In this document: positions 1-6,969 of the stretch, one piece after another
Position numbering within the stretch: position 1 is the stretch's first letter
Layout: each line of letters starts with the position of its first letter
Source of the DNA: Flavobacteriaceae bacterium
GTDB taxonomy: Bacteria > Bacteroidota > Bacteroidia > Flavobacteriales > Flavobacteriaceae
Direction: 5' to 3'
Assembly: GCA_030590765.1 (NCBI GenBank)
Contig: JAUVCP010000050.1
Span: forward strand, 1 to 9,904
DNA: 9,904 nt
The notes under the pieces: model-generated
The model's input: the letters and a program-made list of their open reading frames with translations, nothing else
What the model was told of the DNA's origin: nothing
Database searches by the model: none
Translations under genes and position numbers: made by a program

Positions 1-278
1 GAGATAAACAATTATTAGAAATCACAGGACAGTTACCTAACAGAAAGGACATTGAAAACGAAGAAATATTCCAAGATTATTTAAATAAAAATCCAAAAGT
101 GAAAATTTTCGCAAAACAGGCAAACTATGTCAAAGGTGTTGATAATTGTGAAGTAATTGTTGAAGTATTTGATATTATTTCACAGGAATATGAAGCTTGT
201 GTAATCTATAATAAAAAAACACCTGAACAAGCAATTGCTGATGCTGCAAAAGCGGTTGATAATCTATTAAAGAACTAA
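1..278 (+). CDS. ABC transporter sugar-binding protein, C-terminal fragment
   Basis: This is the last 91 residues of a family 1 extracellular solute-binding protein, cut by the left edge. The frame is open from base 3 to the TAA at 276-278. Features typical of the C-terminal lobe of UgpB/MalE-like sugar-binding proteins are visible: a G-Q-L-P-N-R-K-D segment, then N-P followed by F-A-K-Q-A-N-Y-V-K-G, a V-F-D-I-I-S-Q-E-Y-E-A stretch, and the closing T-P-E-Q-A-I-A-D-A-A-K helix ending V-D-N-L-L-K-N. Such proteins capture a sugar or oligosaccharide outside the inner membrane and deliver it to the permease pair. The permeases begin 26 bases downstream, which supports the call. The signal peptide and ligand-binding N-lobe lie outside the window, so the ligand cannot be judged. 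Confidence 0.85.
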   Translation, partial: DKQLLEITGQLPNRKDIENEEIFQDYLNKNPKVKIFAKQANYVKGVDNCEVIVEVFDIISQEYEACVIYNKKTPEQAIADAAKAVDNLLKN

Positions 279-304
279 ATGTAAAACCATCAAATGATAA
301 GCAG

Positions 305-1162
305 ATGAAAAAAAAATGGCTTCCTTATATTTTAGTTTCTCCCTACATCATACATTTTATTGTATTTGTAGCATTTCCTGTACTGTTTTCTTTAGTACTT
401 ACTTTTCATGAATGGAACATAATTTCCCCAATGAAATATACAGGATTCAGCAATTACACCAAAATGTTCAATGATCGTATGTTTTGGAAGTCTATAACCA
501 ATACATTTATGTTTTTGATCATTCATATTCCATTACAGATTATTGTTTCGTTGGCTTTAGCAGAATTTTTAAATCAAAATATTAAATTAAAAGGATTTTT
601 TAGAGCAGCATTTTTTTTACCAGTAATCGTCTCCGGGGTTGTCGTTACTATATTATGGCAACAACTATTTGGATTTGATTCTGGTTTGTTTAATAGGATG
701 TTAGTGTCTGTTGGCTTGAGTAAAGTAGGATGGTTAACAGACCCGAATATTGCAATGGGATCTATAGCCATTATGGCAACCTGGAAGAATGTAGGACTGT
801 ATGTTATTTTATTTTTAGTAGGCTTACAAACAGTTCCTACTCACTATTATGAAGCAGCATCAATAGAAGGTGCAAGTCACTGGCAAAAATTTAGAAAAAT
901 AACACTACCCATGATTAATCCAACAATATTTATGGTTGTGATCTTGTCAACTATAGGAGGTTTTTCCTTGTTTATTGAACCTTATATTATGACAGGAGGA
1001 GGGCCTTTAAATAGTACGATGTCATCTGTTTTATATATTTATAAACAAGCATTTCAATATTTCCATATGGGATATTCAGTTACTTTAGGGTTTTTCTTTG
1101 CGATGTTGATTTTGGGTGTTGTAGTTATTCAAAAGAAATATATTGAGCAAGGAGACGATTAA
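305..1162 (+). CDS. Carbohydrate ABC transporter permease, MalF/UgpA type
   Basis: This is one of two inner-membrane channel subunits of a sugar importer. The 285 residues show about six hydrophobic segments (near 10-33, 66-90, 101-121, 152-176, 205-228 and 256-275). That is the short architecture of UgpA/LacF proteins without the large periplasmic loop of enterobacterial MalF. The cytoplasmic coupling loop that docks on the ATPase is clear at about 183-206: E-A-A, then G at 189, and the L-P-x-x-x-P end (P202, P206). The following I-E-P-Y-I-M-T-G-G-G-P segment (224-234) is also typical. The ATG at 305 is preferred because M-K-K-K-W-L-P-Y leads straight into the first membrane helix. The partner permease follows after 26 bases, and the ATPase lies about 4.7 kb downstream. 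Confidence 0.93.
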   Translation: MKKKWLPYILVSPYIIHFIVFVAFPVLFSLVLTFHEWNIISPMKYTGFSNYTKMFNDRMFWKSITNTFMFLIIHIPLQIIVSLALAEFLNQNIKLKGFFRAAFFLPVIVSGVVVTILWQQLFGFDSGLFNRMLVSVGLSKVGWLTDPNIAMGSIAIMATWKNVGLYVILFLVGLQTVPTHYYEAASIEGASHWQKFRKITLPMINPTIFMVVILSTIGGFSLFIEPYIMTGGGPLNSTMSSVLYIYKQAFQYFHMGYSVTLGFFFAMLILGVVVIQKKYIEQGDD

Positions 1163-1188
1163 TTATAATTAAGTTAAAGGCAAACGTC

Positions 1189-2001
1189 ATGACTAAAAAG
1201 ATCTTAATTTATACCCTATTGATCATAGCATCATTAACCTTTTTATATCCATTTTATTGGATGGTTGTCGCATCATTAGCTCCGGAGAGTGAAATAGGCA
1301 GTTTAACATTTTTGCCTTCTAGTTTTTCTTGGCATAGCTATACGCAAATGTTTTCAAAAATTCCCATTGGCAAGGCATTTTTTAACAGTATGATTACAGC
1401 TACTATAACAACCATAGGAGTAATCACATTTTCTTCAATGGTTGGATATGCACTTGCAAAAATGGAATTTAAAGGAAGGAAAGCAATATTTTATATCATC
1501 ATTTTTACAATGACACTCCCTTTCCAAATTACATTGATCCCCAATTATATTACAATGGTAAAATTAGGATTGGTTGATACTTATGCAGCTTTAATACTTC
1601 CGTTTATGTTAAATGCTTTTGCAATACTGATGTTCAGGCAGGCATTTATGACCATTCCACAAGCCTTAATTGATGCAGCAAGGATAGATGGTTGTAGTGA
1701 AATAAGAATAATATTTCAAGTATTATTTCCAAATATAATTCCCACAATAGTTACTGTAGGAATCTTATCGTTTATGAATTCATGGAACGAAGTATTATGG
1801 CCATTGATTGTTATAAGAGATGAAAGTTTAATGACGATGCCGCAAATGGTTACCTTATTTTCTGTTGGAGGAAGGTCAGAAGCACAGCTGGGTGTAAAAT
1901 TAGCAGCAGCAGTTGTTTTGGCTTTACCAATAATGATAGCCTACGGATTTTTTCAAAAATACTTTATACAAAGTATGGCCAGTTCTGGAATTAAAGAATA
2001 A
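1189..2001 (+). CDS. Carbohydrate ABC transporter permease, MalG/UgpE type
   Basis: This is the second inner-membrane subunit, expected to pair with the permease just upstream. The 270 residues hold about six membrane segments (near 7-30, 66-90, 101-121, 133-155, 184-204 and 236-258). A MalG-like W-M-V-V-A-S-L motif sits in the first helix. The coupling loop is at about 162-185: D-A-A-R-I-D-G, ending L-F-P-N-I-I-P. The following F-M-N-S-W-N-E-V-L-W-P stretch (195-205) is a hallmark of this subunit. A purine-rich AAAGG at 1176-1180, 8 bases before the ATG, is one of the few plausible ribosome-binding sites in the operon. The C-terminus (Q-S-M-A-S-S-G-I-K-E) matches the usual end of the family, so the protein looks complete. 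Confidence 0.93.
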   Translation: MTKKILIYTLLIIASLTFLYPFYWMVVASLAPESEIGSLTFLPSSFSWHSYTQMFSKIPIGKAFFNSMITATITTIGVITFSSMVGYALAKMEFKGRKAIFYIIIFTMTLPFQITLIPNYITMVKLGLVDTYAALILPFMLNAFAILMFRQAFMTIPQALIDAARIDGCSEIRIIFQVLFPNIIPTIVTVGILSFMNSWNEVLWPLIVIRDESLMTMPQMVTLFSVGGRSEAQLGVKLAAAVVLALPIMIAYGFFQKYFIQSMASSGIKE

Positions 2002-2029
2002 ATATAAATTAGATTATTAATATAAATTA

Positions 2030-3484
2030 ATGCGAGTAAACAGATCAAATATTCAGATTAAGGCGAATCCAAAAAGAGTTATAATAAATTTTTTAGATTT
2101 AGGACTTAATACGAATAATTCAAGTAGAGCAAACCGTTTAATTGATAGTGTTTTATCTATTCCTGAAAATGAATTATCTGAAATTTATGATGGAATTAAA
2201 AAGAACTTTGCCTCTCGACACCGAAATTTTGAACATTATTTAAAACGAAATTTTAGAATAATAGAATCAGAACTACCTGATGATATGGCAATTTCAGAAA
2301 TTAGGAGTTTAGTGATTGGCGCCTACTTTTCAAAAGAATATTCTATACAATCGGCAGCTCTTTTTAATCCTTCAATGGTAGCACATCCAAAACAAGATGG
2401 ATAAAAACAAGGTGAAAAACGTTTTATAATCAGCTTAAGGTCTGTTGGTGAAGGACATATCTCTTCTATTGAATTTAGAAGTGGTATTGTTGATGTTAAA
2501 GGAAATATAACCTTGGATGAAGAAACAGGCTTTACATCATGTTCTGAAAAAAGTCTAAATAAAGTTTATCGTAAAAAAAATATTCTAAAAAATACAATAG
2601 TCCTAAAGGATTTCGATCAATCCATAATAAATGAATTTGAAGAGAGTTTCACATTTAATGATTATTTAGAAAAAGAAAAATCAAATGTATTTTTAACATT
2701 TGATAAAAAAACTCAGGAACAATTATTTCAAATTTTAGATACCAATTACCATGTAGTAACCGATAAAGATGCTCCAATTTGTGAGCGTGTAATTTTTCCG
2801 AATGCAGTAGGAGAATCTATGGGAATGGAAGATGTTCGTTTTGTAGCATTTACTAAAAAAGGGAAAACAGAATATATAGGAACCTACACAGCCTATAATG
2901 GTCATAAGATTTCTCCCCAATTAATACTTACAAAAGATTTTATTCATTTTAAGGCTCGTTCTATGTATGGCACTGCTGTAAGTGATAAGGGAATGGCACT
3001 CTTTCCTGAAAGAATTAATGGTAGATATGCTATGATAGGCAGGCAAGGAGGTGAAAATATTACCATCATGTATTCTGATGATCTATTTATTTGGGATGAT
3101 TATAAAATTATAATGAAACCTCAGGATACCTGGGGGTATGTTCAATTAGGGAATAGTGGTTCTCCATTAAAAACCAAACATGGTTGGTTGTTGATTACGC
3201 ATGCAGTTGGACCTATGCGAAAATACGTTCTGGGAGCAGTTTTATTAGATCTGGAAGATCCTTCAATAATCATTAAGAAACTCAACAAACCATTACTATC
3301 TCCAAATGAAGAAGAGCGAGAAGGATATGTTCCAAATGTGGTTTATTCTTGTGGCTCAATGGTTCATGAAGGAAATTTAATATTGCCTTATGCAATGTCG
3401 GATTCTGCTTCAACATTTGCCTCGATTAATATGGAAGAAATCATAGCTGAAATGGAAGTTTATAAAGCGAAACAAGTTGTATAA
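2030..3484 (+). pseudogene. GH130 glycosidase/phosphorylase gene interrupted by an in-frame TAA
   Basis: This is a single GH130-type reading frame of about 484 codons, broken at codon 125 by TAA (2402-2404). GH130 enzymes are five-bladed propellers that hydrolyse or phosphorolyse beta-mannosides. The part before the stop (residues 1-124) holds the N-terminal helical region with R-V-I and R-H-R, and ends N-P-S-M-V-A-H-P. Homology resumes right after the stop in the same frame: R-F-I-I-S-L-R-S-V-G-E-G-H-I-S-S-I-E-F-R (131-150), an E-D-V-R motif (E267, D268) matching the E-D-P-R segment that carries the catalytic Asp in known members, then L-F-P-E-R-I, Y-V-P-N-V-V-Y-S-C-G and a C-terminal Y-A-M-S-D-S. 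There is no signal peptide, so it should be cytoplasmic. The longer form with an N-terminal extension resembles the hydrolase-like Bacteroidota GH130 subgroup, as I recall it. An apparent start at 2513 is a TTG inside the conserved frame (a leucine codon) and is not a convincing start. Without read-through, the propeller would not form. Confidence 0.8.
2402..2404 (+). other. In-frame TAA stop inside the first GH130 gene
   Basis: The TAA lies in the same frame as the coding sequence on both sides. The upstream frame starts at 2030 and the downstream conserved stretch runs from 2405, all at the same phase. The 36 codons from 2405 to 2512 are open and encode conserved GH130 sequence. A single substitution therefore explains the break better than an indel. 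The codon falls in the loop between H-P-K-Q-D-G and K-Q-G-E-K-R-F, which I recall as variable among homologues. Leu (TTA), Ser (TCA), Glu, Gln or Lys could each have been the original residue. Confidence 0.9.
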
Positions 3485-4742
3485 AAATAAGAAAAACATA
3501 TTATCCTTAATCATTATTCTTTTAATTTTTGTTTCGTGTACTACAAACAAAAAAACAGCACCCATTTTAAAAGATGACATCAATTTTGATCATTTTAATC
3601 ATTTATATAAAGAAATAGTTTTAAATGATGAAAAAGTTGGAATAGTTCATATTTATAGCGAATATCCTGATTATGAATTTGAAATTGAACCAAAAGAAGG
3701 TTTTACTTGTGTAGATGATGTTGCTAGAGCAATTGTGATGTTATCAAAATATTTAAAAGAGAATGATAATGATAAAGAAGTTCTCAGAAAAATGAAGTTA
3801 CTCACTAAGTTCGTCTTGCAAATGCAAGATGAAAATGGATATTTTAATAATTTTATTTGGAATGATTTATCTATTAATACAAGCTATAAAACTTCAGTAG
3901 CTGAATTGAATTGGTGGTCTTTTAGAGCTTTGTGGGGATTGGAATCTGCCTATGATTTATTGGAATCTGACAAAGATCTAGCAAATAGAATTGAAGAGGC
4001 ATTAGAAAAATTAATAGAAAATATTAAGAGAGATCTGCCAATAAATAATTTAAAAACAGAAGTTGTTGAATCCCTAGAAGTACCCACTTGGTTGCCTCAA
4101 AAATATGCTTCTGATCAATCGGCATTATTAATTTTAGGTTTGTTAAAAAATCATGAAAGGACTGAGGATAGTGAGATTAAATTATTGATAGACGAATTGG
4201 CACATGGAATTATGCTGATGCAAAAGGGGGATGCTGATAACTATCCTTATGGAGCTTTCTTAAGTTGGCAAAATTTGTGGCATGCCTGGGGAAATAATCA
4301 GGCGTATGCACTATTAAAAGCCGGACAACAATTTGATAACCAAACCTATATCGATAGTGCACTCAAAGAGATTGATAATTTCTACCCATACCTTTTAAAA
4401 AATGGTTTTGCTGAAGCTTTTATGATAAAGAAGAAAGAAGATCAGACTTATTATGAAATTAAGAGAAATCAGTATCCTCAAATTACTTATGGTTTACGAC
4501 CTATGATTTGGGCAGCATCCGAAGCATATCACTATTCAAAAAATATAAAATATATCAATCTTGCTACAGATCTTGAATCTTGGTTAACTGGAAATAATGA
4601 TGTTAAAAGTGTGATGTATTATCCAGCAACAGGTGTTTGTTTTGATGGTATTATAAGTAAAGATGAAATAAATAAAAATTCAGGAGCAGAATCAACCATA
4701 GAAAGCTTGTTGATATTGTTAGAAATGAAAAAATTAAAATGA
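3477..4742 (+). CDS. Lipoprotein with predicted alpha/alpha-toroid domain, function unassigned
   Basis: The product has 421 residues. The N-terminus is a lipoprotein signal: basic K-N-K-K (3-6), a hydrophobic core (8-18) and lipobox F-V-S-C with Cys21, so it should be anchored in the cell envelope. The TTG start at 3477 overlaps the preceding GH130 frame by 8 bases. No in-frame ATG lies between the upstream stop at 3444 and the signal peptide, so TTG is the best choice. The rest is rich in amphipathic helices with recurring aromatic clusters: F-T-C-V-D-D-V-A-R-A (76-85), L-N-W-W-S-F-R-A-L-W (144-153), L-W-H-A-W-G (267-272) and a closing G-A-E-S-T-I-E-S-L-L (403-412). This suggests an alpha/alpha toroid like those of glycosidases, lyases and epimerases. 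The D-D-x-A-R-A segment recalls a helical domain I remember from proteins encoded beside GH130 genes. I cannot name a reaction. Acidic residues D80, D81 and E405 are candidate functional residues by conservation pattern only. Confidence 0.6.
   Translation: MYKNKKNILSLIIILLIFVSCTTNKKTAPILKDDINFDHFNHLYKEIVLNDEKVGIVHIYSEYPDYEFEIEPKEGFTCVDDVARAIVMLSKYLKENDNDKEVLRKMKLLTKFVLQMQDENGYFNNFIWNDLSINTSYKTSVAELNWWSFRALWGLESAYDLLESDKDLANRIEEALEKLIENIKRDLPINNLKTEVVESLEVPTWLPQKYASDQSALLILGLLKNHERTEDSEIKLLIDELAHGIMLMQKGDADNYPYGAFLSWQNLWHAWGNNQAYALLKAGQQFDNQTYIDSALKEIDNFYPYLLKNGFAEAFMIKKKEDQTYYEIKRNQYPQITYGLRPMIWAASEAYHYSKNIKYINLATDLESWLTGNNDVKSVMYYPATGVCFDGIISKDEINKNSGAESTIESLLILLEMKKLK
4739..4742 (+). other. 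ATGA stop-start overlap
   Basis: The TGA stop of the toroid lipoprotein (4740-4742) overlaps the ATG of the second GH130 gene (4739-4741). Such four-base overlaps usually mean translational coupling, so the two proteins are probably made in linked amounts despite acting in different compartments. Confidence 0.85.
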
Positions 4743-5809
4743 GAAATATCAATTTAAATAATCCTTTAAAAAGATATAAGGGAAATCCGATTTTATCTGC
4801 TACAGAAGTGAATAAAGTATGGACAGACCCTAAATTACAAGTAATAACAGTTCATAATGCCGGAATAACGGAATATAATGATGAAACAATTATGTTATTT
4901 CGTTCACACTTGCGTAATGGTATATCTGTGTTAGGAATAGCCAGGAGTAAAAATGGATTGGATCATTGGAAAATCGATAAAGAACCTGCAATGTTACCTT
5001 GTACTATAGATAACAATTTTGCTAAAGGAGTTGATATTGATGAATTAATTGAAAATGAGCAAGGTGGCATTGAAGATCCTAGAATTAGTAAAATTGGCGA
5101 TATATATTATATAACGTATAGTGCATATCATCCTACTATAGCACATAGAGTTAGAGTTTCATTAGCGATTACAAAAGATTTTATATCATTTAAACGATAT
5201 GGTCCTCTTTTAAAAACCGATATGAGAAATGTGGTTATTTTTCCTGAAAAAATAAAAGGAAAATATTATGGATTATTTCGTCCAAATGATAATACACATG
5301 AACATACAGGAGGAATTTATAAACAAATAAAAATTGGATCAACAATAAATATTGAAGAAGGAAATTGGACTATTTTTGAACAGCCAATAATGATGCAAAA
5401 AGATGGTCCCAGTAGTTTTTCAGATAAAATCGGGCCGGGTGCAACTCCTATAAAAACAAAATATGGATGGATAAATATTTTTCATGGAGTTAGGAGTACC
5501 ATGGATGGAAACCCTTACGTTTTAGGAGTTGCTTTGCATGATTTAGAGAATCCAAAAAAAGTTAAAGTATCAAATATTCCAATATTATTTCCTTCAAAAT
5601 CAGACTGTATTGTAGCAGATGATAGTTATGTTCATGTGCCTAATGTGGTTTTTAGTTGTGGTGCATTGAGAAAAGATAATGGTGATATTTATATTTATTA
5701 TGGAGGAAATGATACAGTAATGAATGTAGCCATAACACATGAAGATGTTTTAGTTGAGTTATGTAAAAAATATCCACAAGACCCTAAAACAGGAAGACCA
5801 TTATATTAA
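4739..5809 (+). CDS. GH130 beta-mannoside phosphorylase/hydrolase-like protein
   Basis: This is an intact GH130-type protein of 356 residues, without a signal peptide and so expected in the cytoplasm. The start P-L-K-R-Y-K-G-N-P-I-L (9-19) is the typical opening of the compact members of the family. The conserved G-G-I-E-D-P-R-I (109-116) includes D113, corresponding to the Asp regarded as catalytic in characterised enzymes. A V-I-F-P-E-K-I-x-G-K-Y-Y-G-L-F-R-P block (166-182), G-P-G-A-T-P-I (232-238), V-L-G-V-A-L-H-D-L-E (261-270), V-P-N-V-V-F-S-C-G (300-308) and I-Y-Y-G-G-N-D (319-325) complete the propeller signature. It lacks the N-terminal helical extension of the first GH130 gene, so the two are divergent paralogues and not a recent duplication. 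Basic residues around R181 and K173 leave phosphorolysis possible, but I cannot separate phosphorylase from hydrolase by reading alone. The likely substrate is a short beta-mannoside imported by the neighbouring ABC system. Confidence 0.85.
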   Translation: MRNINLNNPLKRYKGNPILSATEVNKVWTDPKLQVITVHNAGITEYNDETIMLFRSHLRNGISVLGIARSKNGLDHWKIDKEPAMLPCTIDNNFAKGVDIDELIENEQGGIEDPRISKIGDIYYITYSAYHPTIAHRVRVSLAITKDFISFKRYGPLLKTDMRNVVIFPEKIKGKYYGLFRPNDNTHEHTGGIYKQIKIGSTINIEEGNWTIFEQPIMMQKDGPSSFSDKIGPGATPIKTKYGWINIFHGVRSTMDGNPYVLGVALHDLENPKKVKVSNIPILFPSKSDCIVADDSYVHVPNVVFSCGALRKDNGDIYIYYGGNDTVMNVAITHEDVLVELCKKYPQDPKTGRPLY

Positions 5810-5847
5810 AGTGATAATTTTAAAGAGCAGTTAATACAAATACAATT

Positions 5848-6948
5848 ATGGGAGAAGTAAGACTATCAAATATTAGAAAAACATATAAGGGAGGTGCAGA
5901 AGCTGTAAAAGGAATAAGTTGTGAAATAAAAGATAAAGAGTTTATGGTCTTGGTTGGGCCATCAGGTTGTGGAAAGTCAACAGTTTTAAGAATGATAGCC
6001 GGACTTGAAGAAATAAGTGATGGTGATTTATTTATTGGAGATAAAAAAGTTAATGATATTGCAGCAAGTGACCGTGGAATTGCCATGGTTATTCAAAACT
6101 ATGCCTTATATCCACATATGAACTCTTATGAAAACATGGCATTTGGATTAAAGATCAAAAAGTTACCAAAAGATGAAATAAATGAAAGGGTTATGGCTGC
6201 TGCAAAGATCCTAAATGTTGAATCACTTTTAGATAGAAAACCCGGAAAAATGTCTGGTGGTCAACGCCAAAGAATAGCAATAGGCAGAGCGATAGTACGC
6301 CGACCTGAAGTGTTTTTATTTGATGAACCTTTAAGTAATTTAGACGCAAAATTGCGTAGTAAAATGCGTATAGAGCTTGCAAAATTGCATAAAAAATTGA
6401 ATACAACAATGATCTATGTAACACATGATCAGGTGGAAGCGATGACCTTAGGGGAAAGAATAATTGTGATGAATGATGGTAATATTATGCAAATTGCTAC
6501 ACCAATAGATTTATTTAATAATCCACAAAATAAATTTGTCGCAGAATTTATTGGATCACCTCAAATGAATTTTATTATTGGCAGAATAGAGAACCAAAAA
6601 AGCAATCATAAATTTATAGACAATAACGGTAATACTTTTGATCTGTCTAAACTTGAATTAAATAATTTAAAGGAAAGTAATGGAAAAGAACTTTTTTTGG
6701 GAATTAGATCTGAAAATTTACGTTGGGGAAATGAAAATTTAGAAAACTATGCTACATTAAAAGGAAAAGTGATTGCTATTGAACTTTTAGGAAACCAAAA
6801 ACATATCTATTTAGATTATAATGGTTTAGAAATGGTAGCAACTATTAGATCTGATGTTGAAGTAAAACTAAATTCTGATATTGAAATATTTTTAGATCTA
6901 AATAAAGCTTACCTCTTTGATAAAGAAACAGGCGAAAGAATTTATTAA
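5848..6948 (+). CDS. Sugar ABC transporter ATPase, MalK/UgpC (MsmX-like) type
   Basis: This is the ATP-hydrolysing subunit that would power the two permeases encoded upstream. All motifs are intact: Walker A G-P-S-G-C-G-K-S-T (37-45), Q-loop Q83 in V-I-Q-N-Y-A-L-Y-P-H-M, signature M-S-G-G-Q-R-Q-R (135-142, with Met where Leu is usual), Walker B V-F-L-F-D-E-P (155-161), D-loop S-N-L-D (163-166) and H-loop H193. After F-V-A-E-F-I-G-S-P-Q-M-N-F (230-242) comes a C-terminal regulatory region of about 125 residues, the TOBE-type domain of MalK/UgpC proteins. The length of 366 is normal. It is separated from its permease genes by the enzyme genes, and starts 38 bases after the second GH130 gene. 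A shared ATPase serving other importers is possible, but the location argues for dedicated use here. Confidence 0.94.
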   Translation: MGEVRLSNIRKTYKGGAEAVKGISCEIKDKEFMVLVGPSGCGKSTVLRMIAGLEEISDGDLFIGDKKVNDIAASDRGIAMVIQNYALYPHMNSYENMAFGLKIKKLPKDEINERVMAAAKILNVESLLDRKPGKMSGGQRQRIAIGRAIVRRPEVFLFDEPLSNLDAKLRSKMRIELAKLHKKLNTTMIYVTHDQVEAMTLGERIIVMNDGNIMQIATPIDLFNNPQNKFVAEFIGSPQMNFIIGRIENQKSNHKFIDNNGNTFDLSKLELNNLKESNGKELFLGIRSENLRWGNENLENYATLKGKVIAIELLGNQKHIYLDYNGLEMVATIRSDVEVKLNSDIEIFLDLNKAYLFDKETGERIY

Positions 6949-6969
6949 ATTTTTAGAGCATTAGAAATT

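Noticed and set aside
2390..2420. Frameshift at the A-rich run as the cause of the GH130 break
   Set aside because: The phase is identical before and after the stop (both frames share the same position modulo 3), so a single insertion or deletion cannot explain it; a substitution does.
2513..3484. A separate 323-residue gene starting at TTG 2513
   Set aside because: The TTG is the leucine codon of a conserved stretch that is open and homologous back to 2405. The first propeller elements would be missing, so it is the 3' part of the interrupted GH130 gene.
5820..6086. 88-residue open frame on the - strand over the ATPase start
   Set aside because: It lies opposite the strongly conserved Walker A region of the ATPase, has no recognisable domain and is best explained as a shadow of the real gene. 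The other - strand frames inside 574-771, 2735-2920, 6191-6424, 7130-7363 and 8586-8932 are rejected for the same reason.
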